From Liopterus haemorrhoidalis (lineage: Eukaryota; Arthropoda; Insecta; Coleoptera; Dytiscidae): a stretch of 64,000 bases of DNA. Below, one piece after another: positions 32,260 through 42,062 of the stretch (position 1 is the stretch's first letter; each line of letters opens with the position of its first letter). A model generated the notes under the pieces. That model was not told the DNA's origin. It searched no databases and saw only the letters and a program-made list of their open reading frames with translations. The stretch covers positions 21,148,813 through 21,212,812 of the forward strand of contig OZ020619.1 of assembly GCA_963971575.1 (NCBI GenBank), given 5' to 3'. The position numbers and the translations under genes were made by a program.

Positions 32260-33436
32260 TTATCTTATACTATTTATATATAATTATGTTTTTAAATTTA
32301 GCACTATTTAATTTTTTACAATGTTGGATTTTACAGGAAAAATAAACTGTAAAATAAAAAACCTGTACTGATTTGATTAAAGATGGGGAAAAAATTGCTA
32401 TATTTTAACATTATTTAGCTAATTAGTTTCAACAAGTACGTTTGTGTTTATATTTTTATATCTTAGCGAGTTTATAGTATTGTTACATATGTTCTGTATT
32501 AAAGGGTTTATGTTCTGTATTTAAGGGTTTGAGTGCTGTACACATGCATTGAAGAATTTAAATCAGATTTTGTGGATATAATCTTTAACATAAATCATGT
32601 CTGTTTCAGGGTGAATCTTAGTTATTAGTTTGCATCTGGGTGAGTTTGATATTATACTTAGACATTTATTCTGCACTATTTGTAGTTGATTGTACTTGGT
32701 TATACTAATGTTGCTCCAAATGGGACAAGCAGATCTGCGGGCGAAATATTATTCTATATATCTGACAGATAATGGTTTAGGTCTTCGCAAGTTTTAATGT
32801 TAATATTAATATTCCTAGAATTGTGTAATAGTGTTCTGTATTTACGCCAATCAGCTAGTTCAAAGTTATATCTGGGCTCATTATTTTTAGTTATTTGTTT
32901 TTCTAATATTTTTACAAAAATTGGATTGTAATCCGATGGTAATTTAGAGGTAGACTAAGGTCTTGTAGTATGTGCATAGAAGTTTTCAGATAGTAGTAAA
33001 TCTATTACGCTGTGTTTGTGCAAAGGGTTTGATGGATAGTGCGTCGGTTCCAGTGAAAAATTAAAATTTATATAATTAGATGGACAATATTCTAACAATA
33101 TTTTCCCGTTTTTGTTATTTACTGGACAGTTCCATGAAATATGCTTGCAGTTAAAACTCCCAGTATTATAACATGATTGTTTAGAGAAAATAAACTATGT
33201 AATTATTGTTTAATTAGATGTTTGTCAGATGGGAAGTAAACAGAGACAATTAAGAGTTTTTTATTCTCATGGTGGACCATTACGGAATAATTCTTTTGAT
33301 AAAGAAAAATATCAGGTAAGGAGTTACCTTGATTATTATTATCCATCGAACCGGACGATGAATGAGCTTGTTCTTTGTCTATTCTGTTTCCATATTATTG
33401 CAGTTTGGTGTTTTTACTTCATATTGTTCTACATTG
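32260..33436 (-). pseudogene. Jockey-like LINE, endonuclease C-half and ORF2 end
   Basis: Minus strand. From 33250 to about 32780 it codes, through many frame changes, for the second half of an AP-type endonuclease (an I-I-L-G-V/D-F-N block near 33130-33170, an S-V-I-D-L-L block near 32990 and an L-P-S-D-Y/H-N-P-I end near 32930). At about 32780-32600 it jumps to the C-terminal tail of ORF2 (LQIVQNKCLSIISNSPRCKL). The whole RT domain is therefore missing. Its N-half is at 38024-38250, on the other side of the inserted LINE. Confidence 0.7.
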
Positions 33437-33879
33437 CTTAGTTAGTTAGTTAAAATTTTTGGCGCACAGCAAGAGCTATTTGCGCCTAACGCAGCCCATC
33501 TAAATGACTCCACTACATATTAAAAACAATAAATTAAACAATTAATAGATAGATAAAATCAATAAAATTACACATACTCAATAAAAGAAATCTTGCACAG
33601 ACAAACACAAATAAATAAGATAAAAAGTCTGTTCGAAAATTTGAACAGACTTAGGGTGGATGGTAAGAGGCTGTAAAGGTGCCAATTACCATCGAATATC
33701 ACAGTTTAGAAATAGAATACATTAAAATAAGGTGCAAGACTTCACACATAAAACAGTAAGTTCGATTCTCTCAGGAAAAATATCAGCCTGTCCATGAGTA
33801 CTCTGTCGTCACCTAAAGCAACTGACAGGTCATAGCACAGGCCTAGCCTCTCCCTGGTATCCTCGAACTGCGCACATTC

Positions 33880-34900
33880 GATTCAAAAGTGTAAGACAGA
33901 CAAATCTGTGTTACACGTCTCACAGATAGGAGACCCTTCACCTCGAAGAAGGTGCCCATGGATACACCAACAGTGACCTATACGAAGGCGTGTGATGGCG
34001 GTTTCCTCCCTGCGGTTAATCCTGCAGGAAGAACCCCATGGTTTAACATCTCCTTTAATCTGTCCCAACTTAACGTTCTGTATGCTGCTCTACTCATGTT
34101 GCCACATGGCTAAAACAAGATGTTTCAGATGACTCTTTGCGTCATCTGGAAATATGAAACTCACATCAATCATAGGTCTGTGGGAGGCGGCTTTTGCAGC
34201 TACATCAGTCGCTTCGTTGCCTTTAATACCAACGTGTCCCGGTATGCAAAATAGCTCTACCCTCACATTCTGAGCATTCAGATTGTAGAATAGCAACCGG
34301 ATCTTTAGTACAAGAGGATGCACTGGATCTGGATCTTGCTCAGCAGTGTACACACTCGTTATGGAATGCAGACGGTACTGAAACTGTTGGCGTGGATTCA
34401 AAACAACGAACGCACTCCAAACCCTGGTTCCGGATTTTGATCCGTCAGTGAAAATGACAGTATCCTCGAACCTAGTGACCAGTGTTCTTTGTAACTCATG
34501 TTGCTATTCGTTAATGTGAGGTTCACAAGTAGACGCTTCTATGGTGGAAAAGCACACAAAACGAAACTTGTCATTTCGGGCATATTAAAATCAATGTCAC
34601 TCAAAATGTCGAAAGTCCTCAGACCAAAAGGCCTATTGGCTCTTGGTTTTCTGGTATGAATCTCTGTATGCCTATTTTGTAGAATAGGGTCATACGCGGG
34701 ATGATCTGGCTTGGCACTGAGTGCAGCCATATACCGCAGGGATAGAATTTTACGACGATTGTACAGTGACGGCTCACCTGCTTCACACAGCAAGCTTGGT
34801 ATTGGGCTGATGCGAAATGCACCTGTGGCCAATCTAACCCCAGTGTGACGTACAGTGTCAAGAATTCTTATCTCTTGGTGTTTAGCTGACCCATAAGCTA
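33880..34900 (-). pseudogene. I/R1-like LINE RNase H and C-terminal zinc region, deleted
   Basis: Frames 34832-34539 and 34401-34090, then 34068-33883, together match the intact 52706-53910 protein. Compared with it, 32 codons are missing within 34090-34401, and these hold the RNase H Glu and second Asp, so RNase H cannot be active. A further frameshift lies near 34505. The C-terminal C-x2-C (ICETC) zinc block is at about 33925. Confidence 0.82.
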
Positions 34901-35991
34901 GACATCCATAGTCCAGCTAAGAGCGCACTAAAGAACGATATAAAATCGCAACATGATAGTGCGGTCTGCACCCCATGTCTTGTGTCTGAGGACCCGCAAC
35001 AAATTGAGTGACTTTCGGCATTTTTTTCTTGACGGACAAAAAATGTGCCCGGCAAGTTAGACGACTATCGAACACGAGACCCAGAAATCTGGCAGTATCG
35101 ACAAATGGTAACTGTGCTCCATTTAGCGTGAGTGTAGGGTTGGGATGGACACCCCTTTTCATACAAAAATGGACACAAAGTTTTGCTGGTCGAGAATTTG
35201 AAGCCATTTTCGGTTGCCCATGTATCGAGACGATTGATGGTCAGCTGGAGCTGACGTTCGATCGTACTAGTCTTTTGTCCGACGACAAAGATACCAATGT
35301 CGTCCACTAATATCGAACTCTATACAGGTAATCGAATACATGAAGCTGCACTGTTAATGGCAATCAAAAAATAGCGTATCGCTCTCAGTATGGAGCCCTG
35401 TGCGACCCCACTGTCCAGTGCGAACATTTGTGACAGGGTATTTCCGATCCGCACCCTGAAGCGCCGGTTCGACATGAAGTATCTTATAAAGAACATCAAG
35501 CGTCCCCGGAGACCCCAAGAATGCAAAGTACGGAGAATCCCATAAATCCATGCAGTGTCACAGGCTTTCACAATATCGAAAAACACAGCTACCAGGTGTT
35601 TGTTTTCAACGAAAGCATTCCTGATAGCTGTCTCTATTCTGACCAGATGATCTGCTTTTGAACGGTAACGGCGAAAGCCGCACTGTGTGTTGGCCAGCAA
35701 GTCGCTTGATTCCTAAAACCAAATCAGACGCTTGCTGATCATTCGCTCCATGAGTTTGAAGAGGCAACTGGTCAGCGATATAGGTCTATAGCTAGAAGGC
35801 AAGTGTTTATCTTTCCCGACTTTGGGGATAGGAATTATATGAGATTCCTTCCACTTGGTCGGGTACTTGCCCTCAGTCCATATCCTATTATAGACATGCA
35901 AAAGCCTAGACTTAGATGATTCCAGAAGATTTCGGATCATACGATAATGTATCGCATCTGGACCAGGAGAGCTATCCTTACACTTTGACAT
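34900..35991 (-). pseudogene. I/R1-like LINE reverse transcriptase
   Basis: Minus strand. 35991-35713 carries SPGPDAIHYRMI and YRPISLTSCLFKLMERM, RT motifs 0-1. 35700-35320 carries NTQCGFRRYRS, the first catalytic block F-F-D-I-V-K-A-C-D and an AQGS block. In the next frame near 35290 is a V-D-D, in place of the usual Y-A-D-D, at the active site. 35307-34917 holds the thumb. Stops and frameshifts separate the pieces. Confidence 0.82.
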
Positions 35992-35994
35992 CGC

Positions 35995-37594
35995 CAGATA
36001 CCAGTTCTCACTGGTATCCAGTGAGAACCAACGGATCCCTTATCAGTCTCCATTCCAGGAGTAACTGATGAGGGCTTTGTAGAAGCGACCATTCTCTGGT
36101 CGCTTCTCGTTTGTGGAGAAGACTGTGGGGTCTTCTCCTTAAGTGATGGGGAGAATTGAATTTGAGTGCATTCTCCTTTAGAGGAGGGGGGTTTATTCAG
36201 ACCCGATCCTCCAGGTTGTGGGGTCTGAATTTTGGTCTCTGGTACCAATACCATCTTTTCTTTCACAGTATTCGTCGCAACTGTTACTGCTGCTGCAGTT
36301 GTCGGACGAGGCACTAACTCTGTCTGAGTTTGGACACTTGCAGTTCGCTTTGCAGCTACTTGTGCGAAAGATTTCGCAAAAGTAGCCGGCGCGCTCTCCT
36401 TATACTTCCTTTTGGCGTCGAAATACGGTAACCTGTCTTGGGTTCTAATAACCTGTATTGCCTTCTCCTCCAAGTACGTTGGGCAGTGGCGTGAAGTGAA
36501 GGCATGCACCCCTTTGCAGTTCACGCAGTGTGCCGCTTTTGGACAGGTTTCAACTTCATGTTGATCCTGTCCGCAATTGGCACAGATGGTCTGCTTACCA
36601 CAACGACTTGAGGTGTGTCCATAACGCTGACACTTGTAGCATCGCATCGGGTTAGGGTAGCAGGGGCGAACGTTACAACCGTTACAACCGTTACAACGTT
36701 ACAACGTTATACCCCACCCTTACCGATGTTGGATACCTGGTACCAGCGAAGGACACCACCATAGAGATCGAAGGCTTGCCGTTGCAAGGGTTGAGCTTCC
36801 TGCATTCAAATATACCTTGCGATGCCATTTCCTGCACGAACTCTTCCTCCGTAACATACGCCAGGTCATAATCCGTTACGACGCTTTTCGAACAGTTCAG
36901 TGCCTTATGCGGCTGTACTGAAATGCCAAACTCAGCAAACTTCACACATTTTTGCAGCGTTGACGACGCTTCAGTCTCTGCTTCTATTAGCAGTGTACCG
37001 TCCGACAACTTACGCACCGACTTTATACCAGTATGGAACGTATTTCTCAACGTTCGGGAAACGAAGAAAGGGAACATCTCCTTAAAAGACTTACCCTCTT
37101 CTTGTACCTTCACAATGAGAAATCGTGGTAATGGCGCACAAAACTCAATATTCCTCTTACCTTCTACCTTCTTGACAGCTGGACTAATACATCCCTCGTC
37201 AGATGACTGAGCATTACGACGAGGTCTCGTGTTTGATTTTTTACGGAGTTTAACTCTCAACTGAGGCGGAAATTAAAAAGTTTTTATCTTTCTGGGTAGT
37301 CGCCATACCCGTATAATAAGTTTCATCACCCTGCCATGCCCACCCACCAGGGAGCCCCACATAGGGGACGTTGGCCGCAAACCGGCCCATTGCGCCAGGC
37401 ATGTCAGGATGATATAGCATCGGGGAAAGTAATGGCGGGCTGCTCGACCCGCTCGAGAACCAAGAGTAGCCAACTCTGGAACCTTGCGAGCAGCAGCCGC
37501 TCCCACAGACCCCCGAATACTTTTCTAGTGTCACGGCATTACCCCGGCATCCACGATACAGTAGTGGAGCCACTCTATCCATGAACCGTGACAC
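35995..37594 (-). pseudogene. I/R1-like LINE ORF1 (nucleic-acid-binding, CCHC zinc knuckles)
   Basis: Two main frames. 37260-36691 (189 codons) has an RRM-like fold region (LPRFLIVKV..., RKLSDGTLLIEAET). 36647-36000 begins with three zinc knuckles: C-x2-C-x4-H-x4-C, then C-x2-C-x4-H-x4-C, then a C-x2-C-x3-H-x6-C-type third. They are separated by a frameshift caused by four 9-10-bp tandem copies of cgttacaac at 36670-36705. ORF1 proteins of I/R1/Jockey elements coat the RNA. The last codons run straight into RT sequence (...ALLVQMRYIIV is the RT in another frame), so ORF1's end and the endonuclease are deleted. An upstream frame 37594-37250 may be leader. Confidence 0.8.
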
Positions 37595-37846
37595 CAGCCG
37601 ATTGACTGAGTTGACCAGACTCAGCCTCCCGTTTTATCGAATCCGAGGCCAAATAAGGCGTGTTGGGATCGTACTGTCCGCGGGCAGCAGTTTCCCTCAA
37701 CCGACCAGAATCCTCTTCTCCGGCGTTACGGGTCTCCACGCACGGCAAACACGTGGGTAGGAATTTAAGTGAGAGACAAAAGAGACAACAGATAAGCCTA
37801 TTCCCACAATCGGCTTCTCTGAACTGTCTCCTCCCAAATTATATGT

Positions 37847-38006
37847 GATTCAGGGTACATGGGATCATCAGGCCCAAAAGCTCTATATGGTCAGGTGATG
37901 CGACCATTATGAACTTCCCTTGCGTGATTGAGGGTACGCGGGATCATCAGGCCCGAAAGCTCGCCAAATGGCCAGGTGTTATGGCCATTATGAACTTCCC
38001 CTGCGG
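37847..38006 (-). repeat. Two 78-bp tandem units at the LINE 5' end
   Basis: gattcagggtacatgggatc (37847) and gattgagggtacgcgggatc (37925) start two units exactly 78 bp apart, both containing atcatcaggccc and cattatgaacttccc. Tandem monomers at the 5' end are where several LINE families keep their promoter. They abut the target duplication, so this is the true 5' end of the inserted copy. Confidence 0.75.
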
Positions 38007-38008
38007 GG

Positions 38009-39110
38009 TATTGTTCTACATTGTTTTTAATAATCAAGAAGACTCCTCCTCCATATTCATCTCTATCTTTTCTGTATATTGTAAAACCTGTTACTTTAAA
38101 CTTTTTATTATTATTTAGATGTGTTTCATTTAGGGAAATAATATTTATATTATAATCTAATATTAGTTGATTTAATTCATCACATTTATGTTTTATGGAA
38201 CATGAGTTCCAATGTATTATATTGTAAAAATTACTGTTGAATTTTAATCAAAAATTTCACAGAAACCATCTATTATGGCAATAAATTTGTCTGTACTACT
38301 TTGAGCAGAACATATTTTATTAATTGTGATTTTTAATACTATCTTCAGTTTATTAATATTTAAATTTTGAAATATTTCTTTAAGATTCTTCCAGATAAGG
38401 AGTTACCTTGACTATTATATATCCATCGAGCCGGGCGATGAATGAGCTTGTCTATTGTGTTTTGGGTTAGGCCAGGGACGTACTGCAGAGATATTTGGGT
38501 TTACTGCATTTAGTCGTGGAACTAGGTCTTGTAGATCTGCTGTTGTTATTCTCCATCTGCCTTTCATATACTAAACAGTCTTTAGATGAGGCTGCGTGCT
38601 CTTCTTGGCAGTTTGTACATTTAAGGATATTATTTATGCAGGTTTTTGAATCATGCCTCCCACTACACCTGACGCATTTAATTTTTATAACAATTTGCTG
38701 CACTATACCAGAAGCTTTGGCATTTGTAGCACTGTATAACTTTATTGTAATTGTTCATTTTCTCCCACTCCACTATGTAATAACACACTTTTTTAACATT
38801 TTTCACTTGTGACATAAATACACCTTTATCAAAGGACACAGTTATAGAAGGAGTGGTAGTTTTATCACACTGTTATCACTCTTCTTCTTGACTATTTGTG
38901 TGACTTTGGTGGGTTTTATATATTGTTTAGTTAGGTCTACATGGATTTCTTCAACTGTCACATTTGGGGGACGTTACGTAAAACTAAACGAAGAGTTTTA
39001 TCATCCTTTGGGGTGGCTGTTGAGCTTCATTAATGATGAAGTCGTAGTCTTCCCTATTTTTGTATGGAACATTAATCTCGAACCTTTATTTTAATTCTAG
39101 GTCATCTTCT
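38009..39110 (-). pseudogene. Jockey-like LINE, ORF1 and endonuclease N-half
   Basis: Minus strand, upstream half of the LINE split at 33437-38008. 38250-38024 codes for the start of an AP-endonuclease (H-W-N-S-C-S-I...L, then I-I-S-L-N-E-T-H-L, then a Y-G-G-G-V-F block). 38703-38467 codes for Gag-like zinc knuckles (C-x2-C-x4-H-x4-C, then C-x2-C-x4-H-x4/5-C). Sequence 38710-39110 likely codes for the rest of ORF1 but is too frameshifted to define. Confidence 0.68.
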
Positions 39111-40315
39111 AGTTTTTTTTTTTTTTAATTTTCCAAGTTTTGGGTATGATTGTCAATGTAGTTGTACATAAAAAATTGATGTGAAGTGTGAAGATTTTCA
39201 CCCATTTCAGGGTTTTGCAGGTATTTAGTAAGTGAATGATGATTATTTGGGATGCCAAAACAAATTTTATATTAAAATATTTTTTTTGTTAATTTTAATT
39301 CGAACGCCTAATACCATTATTTAGGTTTCTAAATATGTGCAGTATTTTTTTTTACATAGCAACGTTCATTTAGAATTTTAAAAATTGCGCCTATGGCTTC
39401 CATTGGTTGTTATAAGTTCCGCCCCTCTAATTGCGTGTACATTGAAACCGAATTAAATTATAATTTAAAGAATTTCCACTGGTTATTAAATTTACGCTTT
39501 TAAAAATTAAATGCAACATTTGCCAAAATATAACTAGAATTTTGAAAAAATAATTTAAACAATATAAAAATTAAAAAAAAAAAAACAAAAAATAATATTG
39601 TTGCTTCTCGCAGGGTTCTATTCCTTTCGGATCGAGTTACTTGGGTGAAAAGTCAGCGTCAAAACCACTACAGAAGCATACACGTTCCAGTGTAGCGTGT
39701 TACAAAGCTAGAACTTATGTACATTATTAGCAAAAAATCACAAAAAATGTGTTTTTTTTCCAAAAACGTAATCTGATCAAAAATTCCTGTTGTACTATTC
39801 CGGTTCACACCAATGTACATTACTTATAATTTTTTCAGAATTTTAGTTTAAACCATCTGGGCTACAGGGTGTGGGACAAAAATTTTTTTGGACAATTTTG
39901 GCAAAAATCGCTTCAAAATAATTTATTTTGCAAAAATAAAAATTTTCATTTGATACCCTACTCAGAGTTATAAAAAATATTATATTTTTTTTCGATGAGC
40001 ACATATTTGTTTATATTTTTAGGGGGATATGGTTTTTAGATGTTTTAGTATTTTTCCTATGTGCGGATCAAAGAGTTGTATAAGCATGCCTAATTTCAAC
40101 TCTCTAGGTTTAGCCGTTTGGCTACAATTTTTACCGAACAGACAGACAGACAGACGACAAAATGACGGTATAAGGGTCTTTTGGTCATACCTACAAAACT
40201 CTAAAAATGGTGGGGGTGGTTTTATTCTTTTTTGTCTTACCGCTGCATCTACAGACTCGGATTCTGATTCAACTGAGAGTGGATCGACCATACTTTTCAT
40301 TGTAACTGATACAGA
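39111..40315 (+). repeat. Dispersed repeat family with CAGA tract, third copy
   Basis: Contains gatgtgaagtgtgaagattt and tttcagggttttgcaggta (39175-39225), the attcctgttgtactattccg block (39785) and, after an AT-rich stretch, gtttggctacaatttttacc followed by (CAGA)4 at 40137-40152. Some parts are AT runs. No gene. Confidence 0.6.
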
Positions 40316-41960
40316 ATAATAATAATAATGTTTATTAAAGGTTAGTAACATACATATAGTTGTATACCTTAAGTAAAATTACATATTAATAATATATTTA
40401 GTACATAAGAAACGAAATCTATTAATATATCTTACTATGGCTATAGCACACAGTTCAGTACATTTATTACATATTCTCCAGTTTGGTATCTAAGAATTCT
40501 TTAATACTATAGAAACTAAATTCAACCAATAAGTTCAAAGTAGCCCTTTTAAATTTGCTGAAAGTTAAATCTCTTATATGTGATGGTAGTTTATTATAAA
40601 AAACAGGTCCATAATAAGAGATACTTTGTTTGGTTTTATTTAGTCTCAGTTTTGGTAGCACAATGTTGTCCTTATCGCGTGTGTGGTGTGTATGTATATG
40701 TGAGTGTGTATTAAAGCTATGTAAGTGTTTTTTTGTGTATAAGAGGGAATTATAAATGTATATGCACGGGAGAGGAAGGATTTTTTTGAATAAAGGCCTA
40801 CAATGGTCTCTAAATTTTGCATTGGCTAGAATTCTTATTGCTCTTTTTTTGCAGTACAAAAATTTTATCTGTATCTGTGCTTGAGCCCCATAGGATGATG
40901 CCATAATTTATGTGAGTATGGAAAAGAGCAAAGTAAGCCATTCTTACTGCTTCTTTCGTTATTACCTTACTAATCCTCCATAACGCGAAGATAGCTCTCG
41001 ATAACTTTGTACACCGCTGTTTTATGTGTTCCTTCCAAGTTATTCTTGCATCTATATGTATTCGTAAAAATTTTGCACTGTATTCTTCTGCTATCTCAAT
41101 GTGCTTATTTGTTATTATGAGATGATTTGTTTTCTCGGTGTTTAACAACAGCTTGTTAGCGTTAAACCACTCCGTTGCTAGATTTAGACACGTGTTTCTT
41201 AAGGCAATTAAGGAATTCAGCTCTTCAGTTGAGCATAAAAAGTTTGTGTCATCCACAAATAATACAGTCTCGAAACCTACGTATTTAGGAAGATCATTCA
41301 TGTATACAACAAACAATATAGGCCCTAATACTGAACCTTGTGGGATTCCTATTTCCACGTTTAGGAGTTCAGAAAATATTCCCCCAGAATACACACATTG
41401 TTTCCTATTATTTAGATAAGATTTCAGAAGTTCCAGCGCTGGTCCTCTAATTCCTATCTCTTCCAACTTGCTTAGAAGTATTTCAAAGTCAACACATTGA
41501 AATGCTTTTGCCAGGTCACAAAATGATAGTGATATAATTTTTTTTTCATTTAAATTTTTATAAATAAATTCAAATGCTTTAATTAATGCATCTGTAGTGC
41601 TTTTGTTTTCCTGGAAACCAAATTGTGCAGGTGTGATGATTTTATTTTTGTTTAAGAAAGCAATAAGTCTATTTTTTATTATGTATTCAAACACTTTTGA
41701 TATCACTGGTAAAACGGATATAGGTCTAAAATTCAGTTTCACCTTTTTTGTAAATAGGTATTACTTTTGCTACTTTCAATTGTGCAGGGACAACTCCATC
41801 GCTCATACATAAATTGAAAATATGTGCTAGAGGTTCCGAAACTTGATTATAGACCGATTTAATAACTTTAGTTGTAAAACCGTAAATATCACGACTTTTT
41901 GAATTTGTCATTCCTTTGATAATAGTTTCAATTTCGTACTTATATACCGGATTTAAAAAT
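40316..41960 (-). mobile_element. CR1-like LINE, 5' truncated
   Basis: Minus strand, ends with aataaacattattattatta ((ATT)n tail, 40316-40335). Encodes the RT and the C-terminal domain described next. The 5' part including the endonuclease is missing; its right border near 41960 is not exactly placed. Target duplication not seen. Confidence 0.82.
40467..41911 (-). pseudogene. CR1-like reverse transcriptase
   Basis: Three frames in order. 41911-41726 (RT start, PAQLKVAKVIPIYKKG). 41742-40810 (310 codons: FRPISVLPVISKVFEYII, QFGFQENKST, SFCDLAKAFQCVD, IPQGSVLGPILFVVYMNDLP and the active site F-V-D-D). 40904-40467 (C-terminal region, RAIRILANAKFRDHCRPLF and KTKQSISYYGPVFYNKLP). Two frameshifts, near 41735 and 40870. 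The active site has Phe-Val-Asp-Asp instead of Tyr-Ala-Asp-Asp; the two Asp are kept. Confidence 0.85.
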
Positions 41961-42062
41961 AAAGACCCGTGATTATAGTTCTATTCTATTCTATTCTACA
42001 ATTTGTTGGCTTCGGCTGTACGCCAGTCCGCCAGCGCATAGCATTCTTCAGGGGGTCTTGTT

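Larger units (their letters stand above)
33437..38008 (-). mobile_element. I/R1-like LINE with 15-bp target duplication
   Basis: 4572 bp on the minus strand, flanked by tattgttctacattg at 33422-33436 and 38009-38023. In element order: two 78-bp tandem units (5' end), ORF1 with zinc knuckles, RT, RNase H, a short 3' UTR and a (TAAC)n tail at 33437-33450. It shares its 3' half, at roughly 90-95% by eye, with the copy at 52706-54215. The 5' end seems complete, but the endonuclease is absent: ORF1 joins the RT near 36000, so this is an internally deleted copy. Confidence 0.9.
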
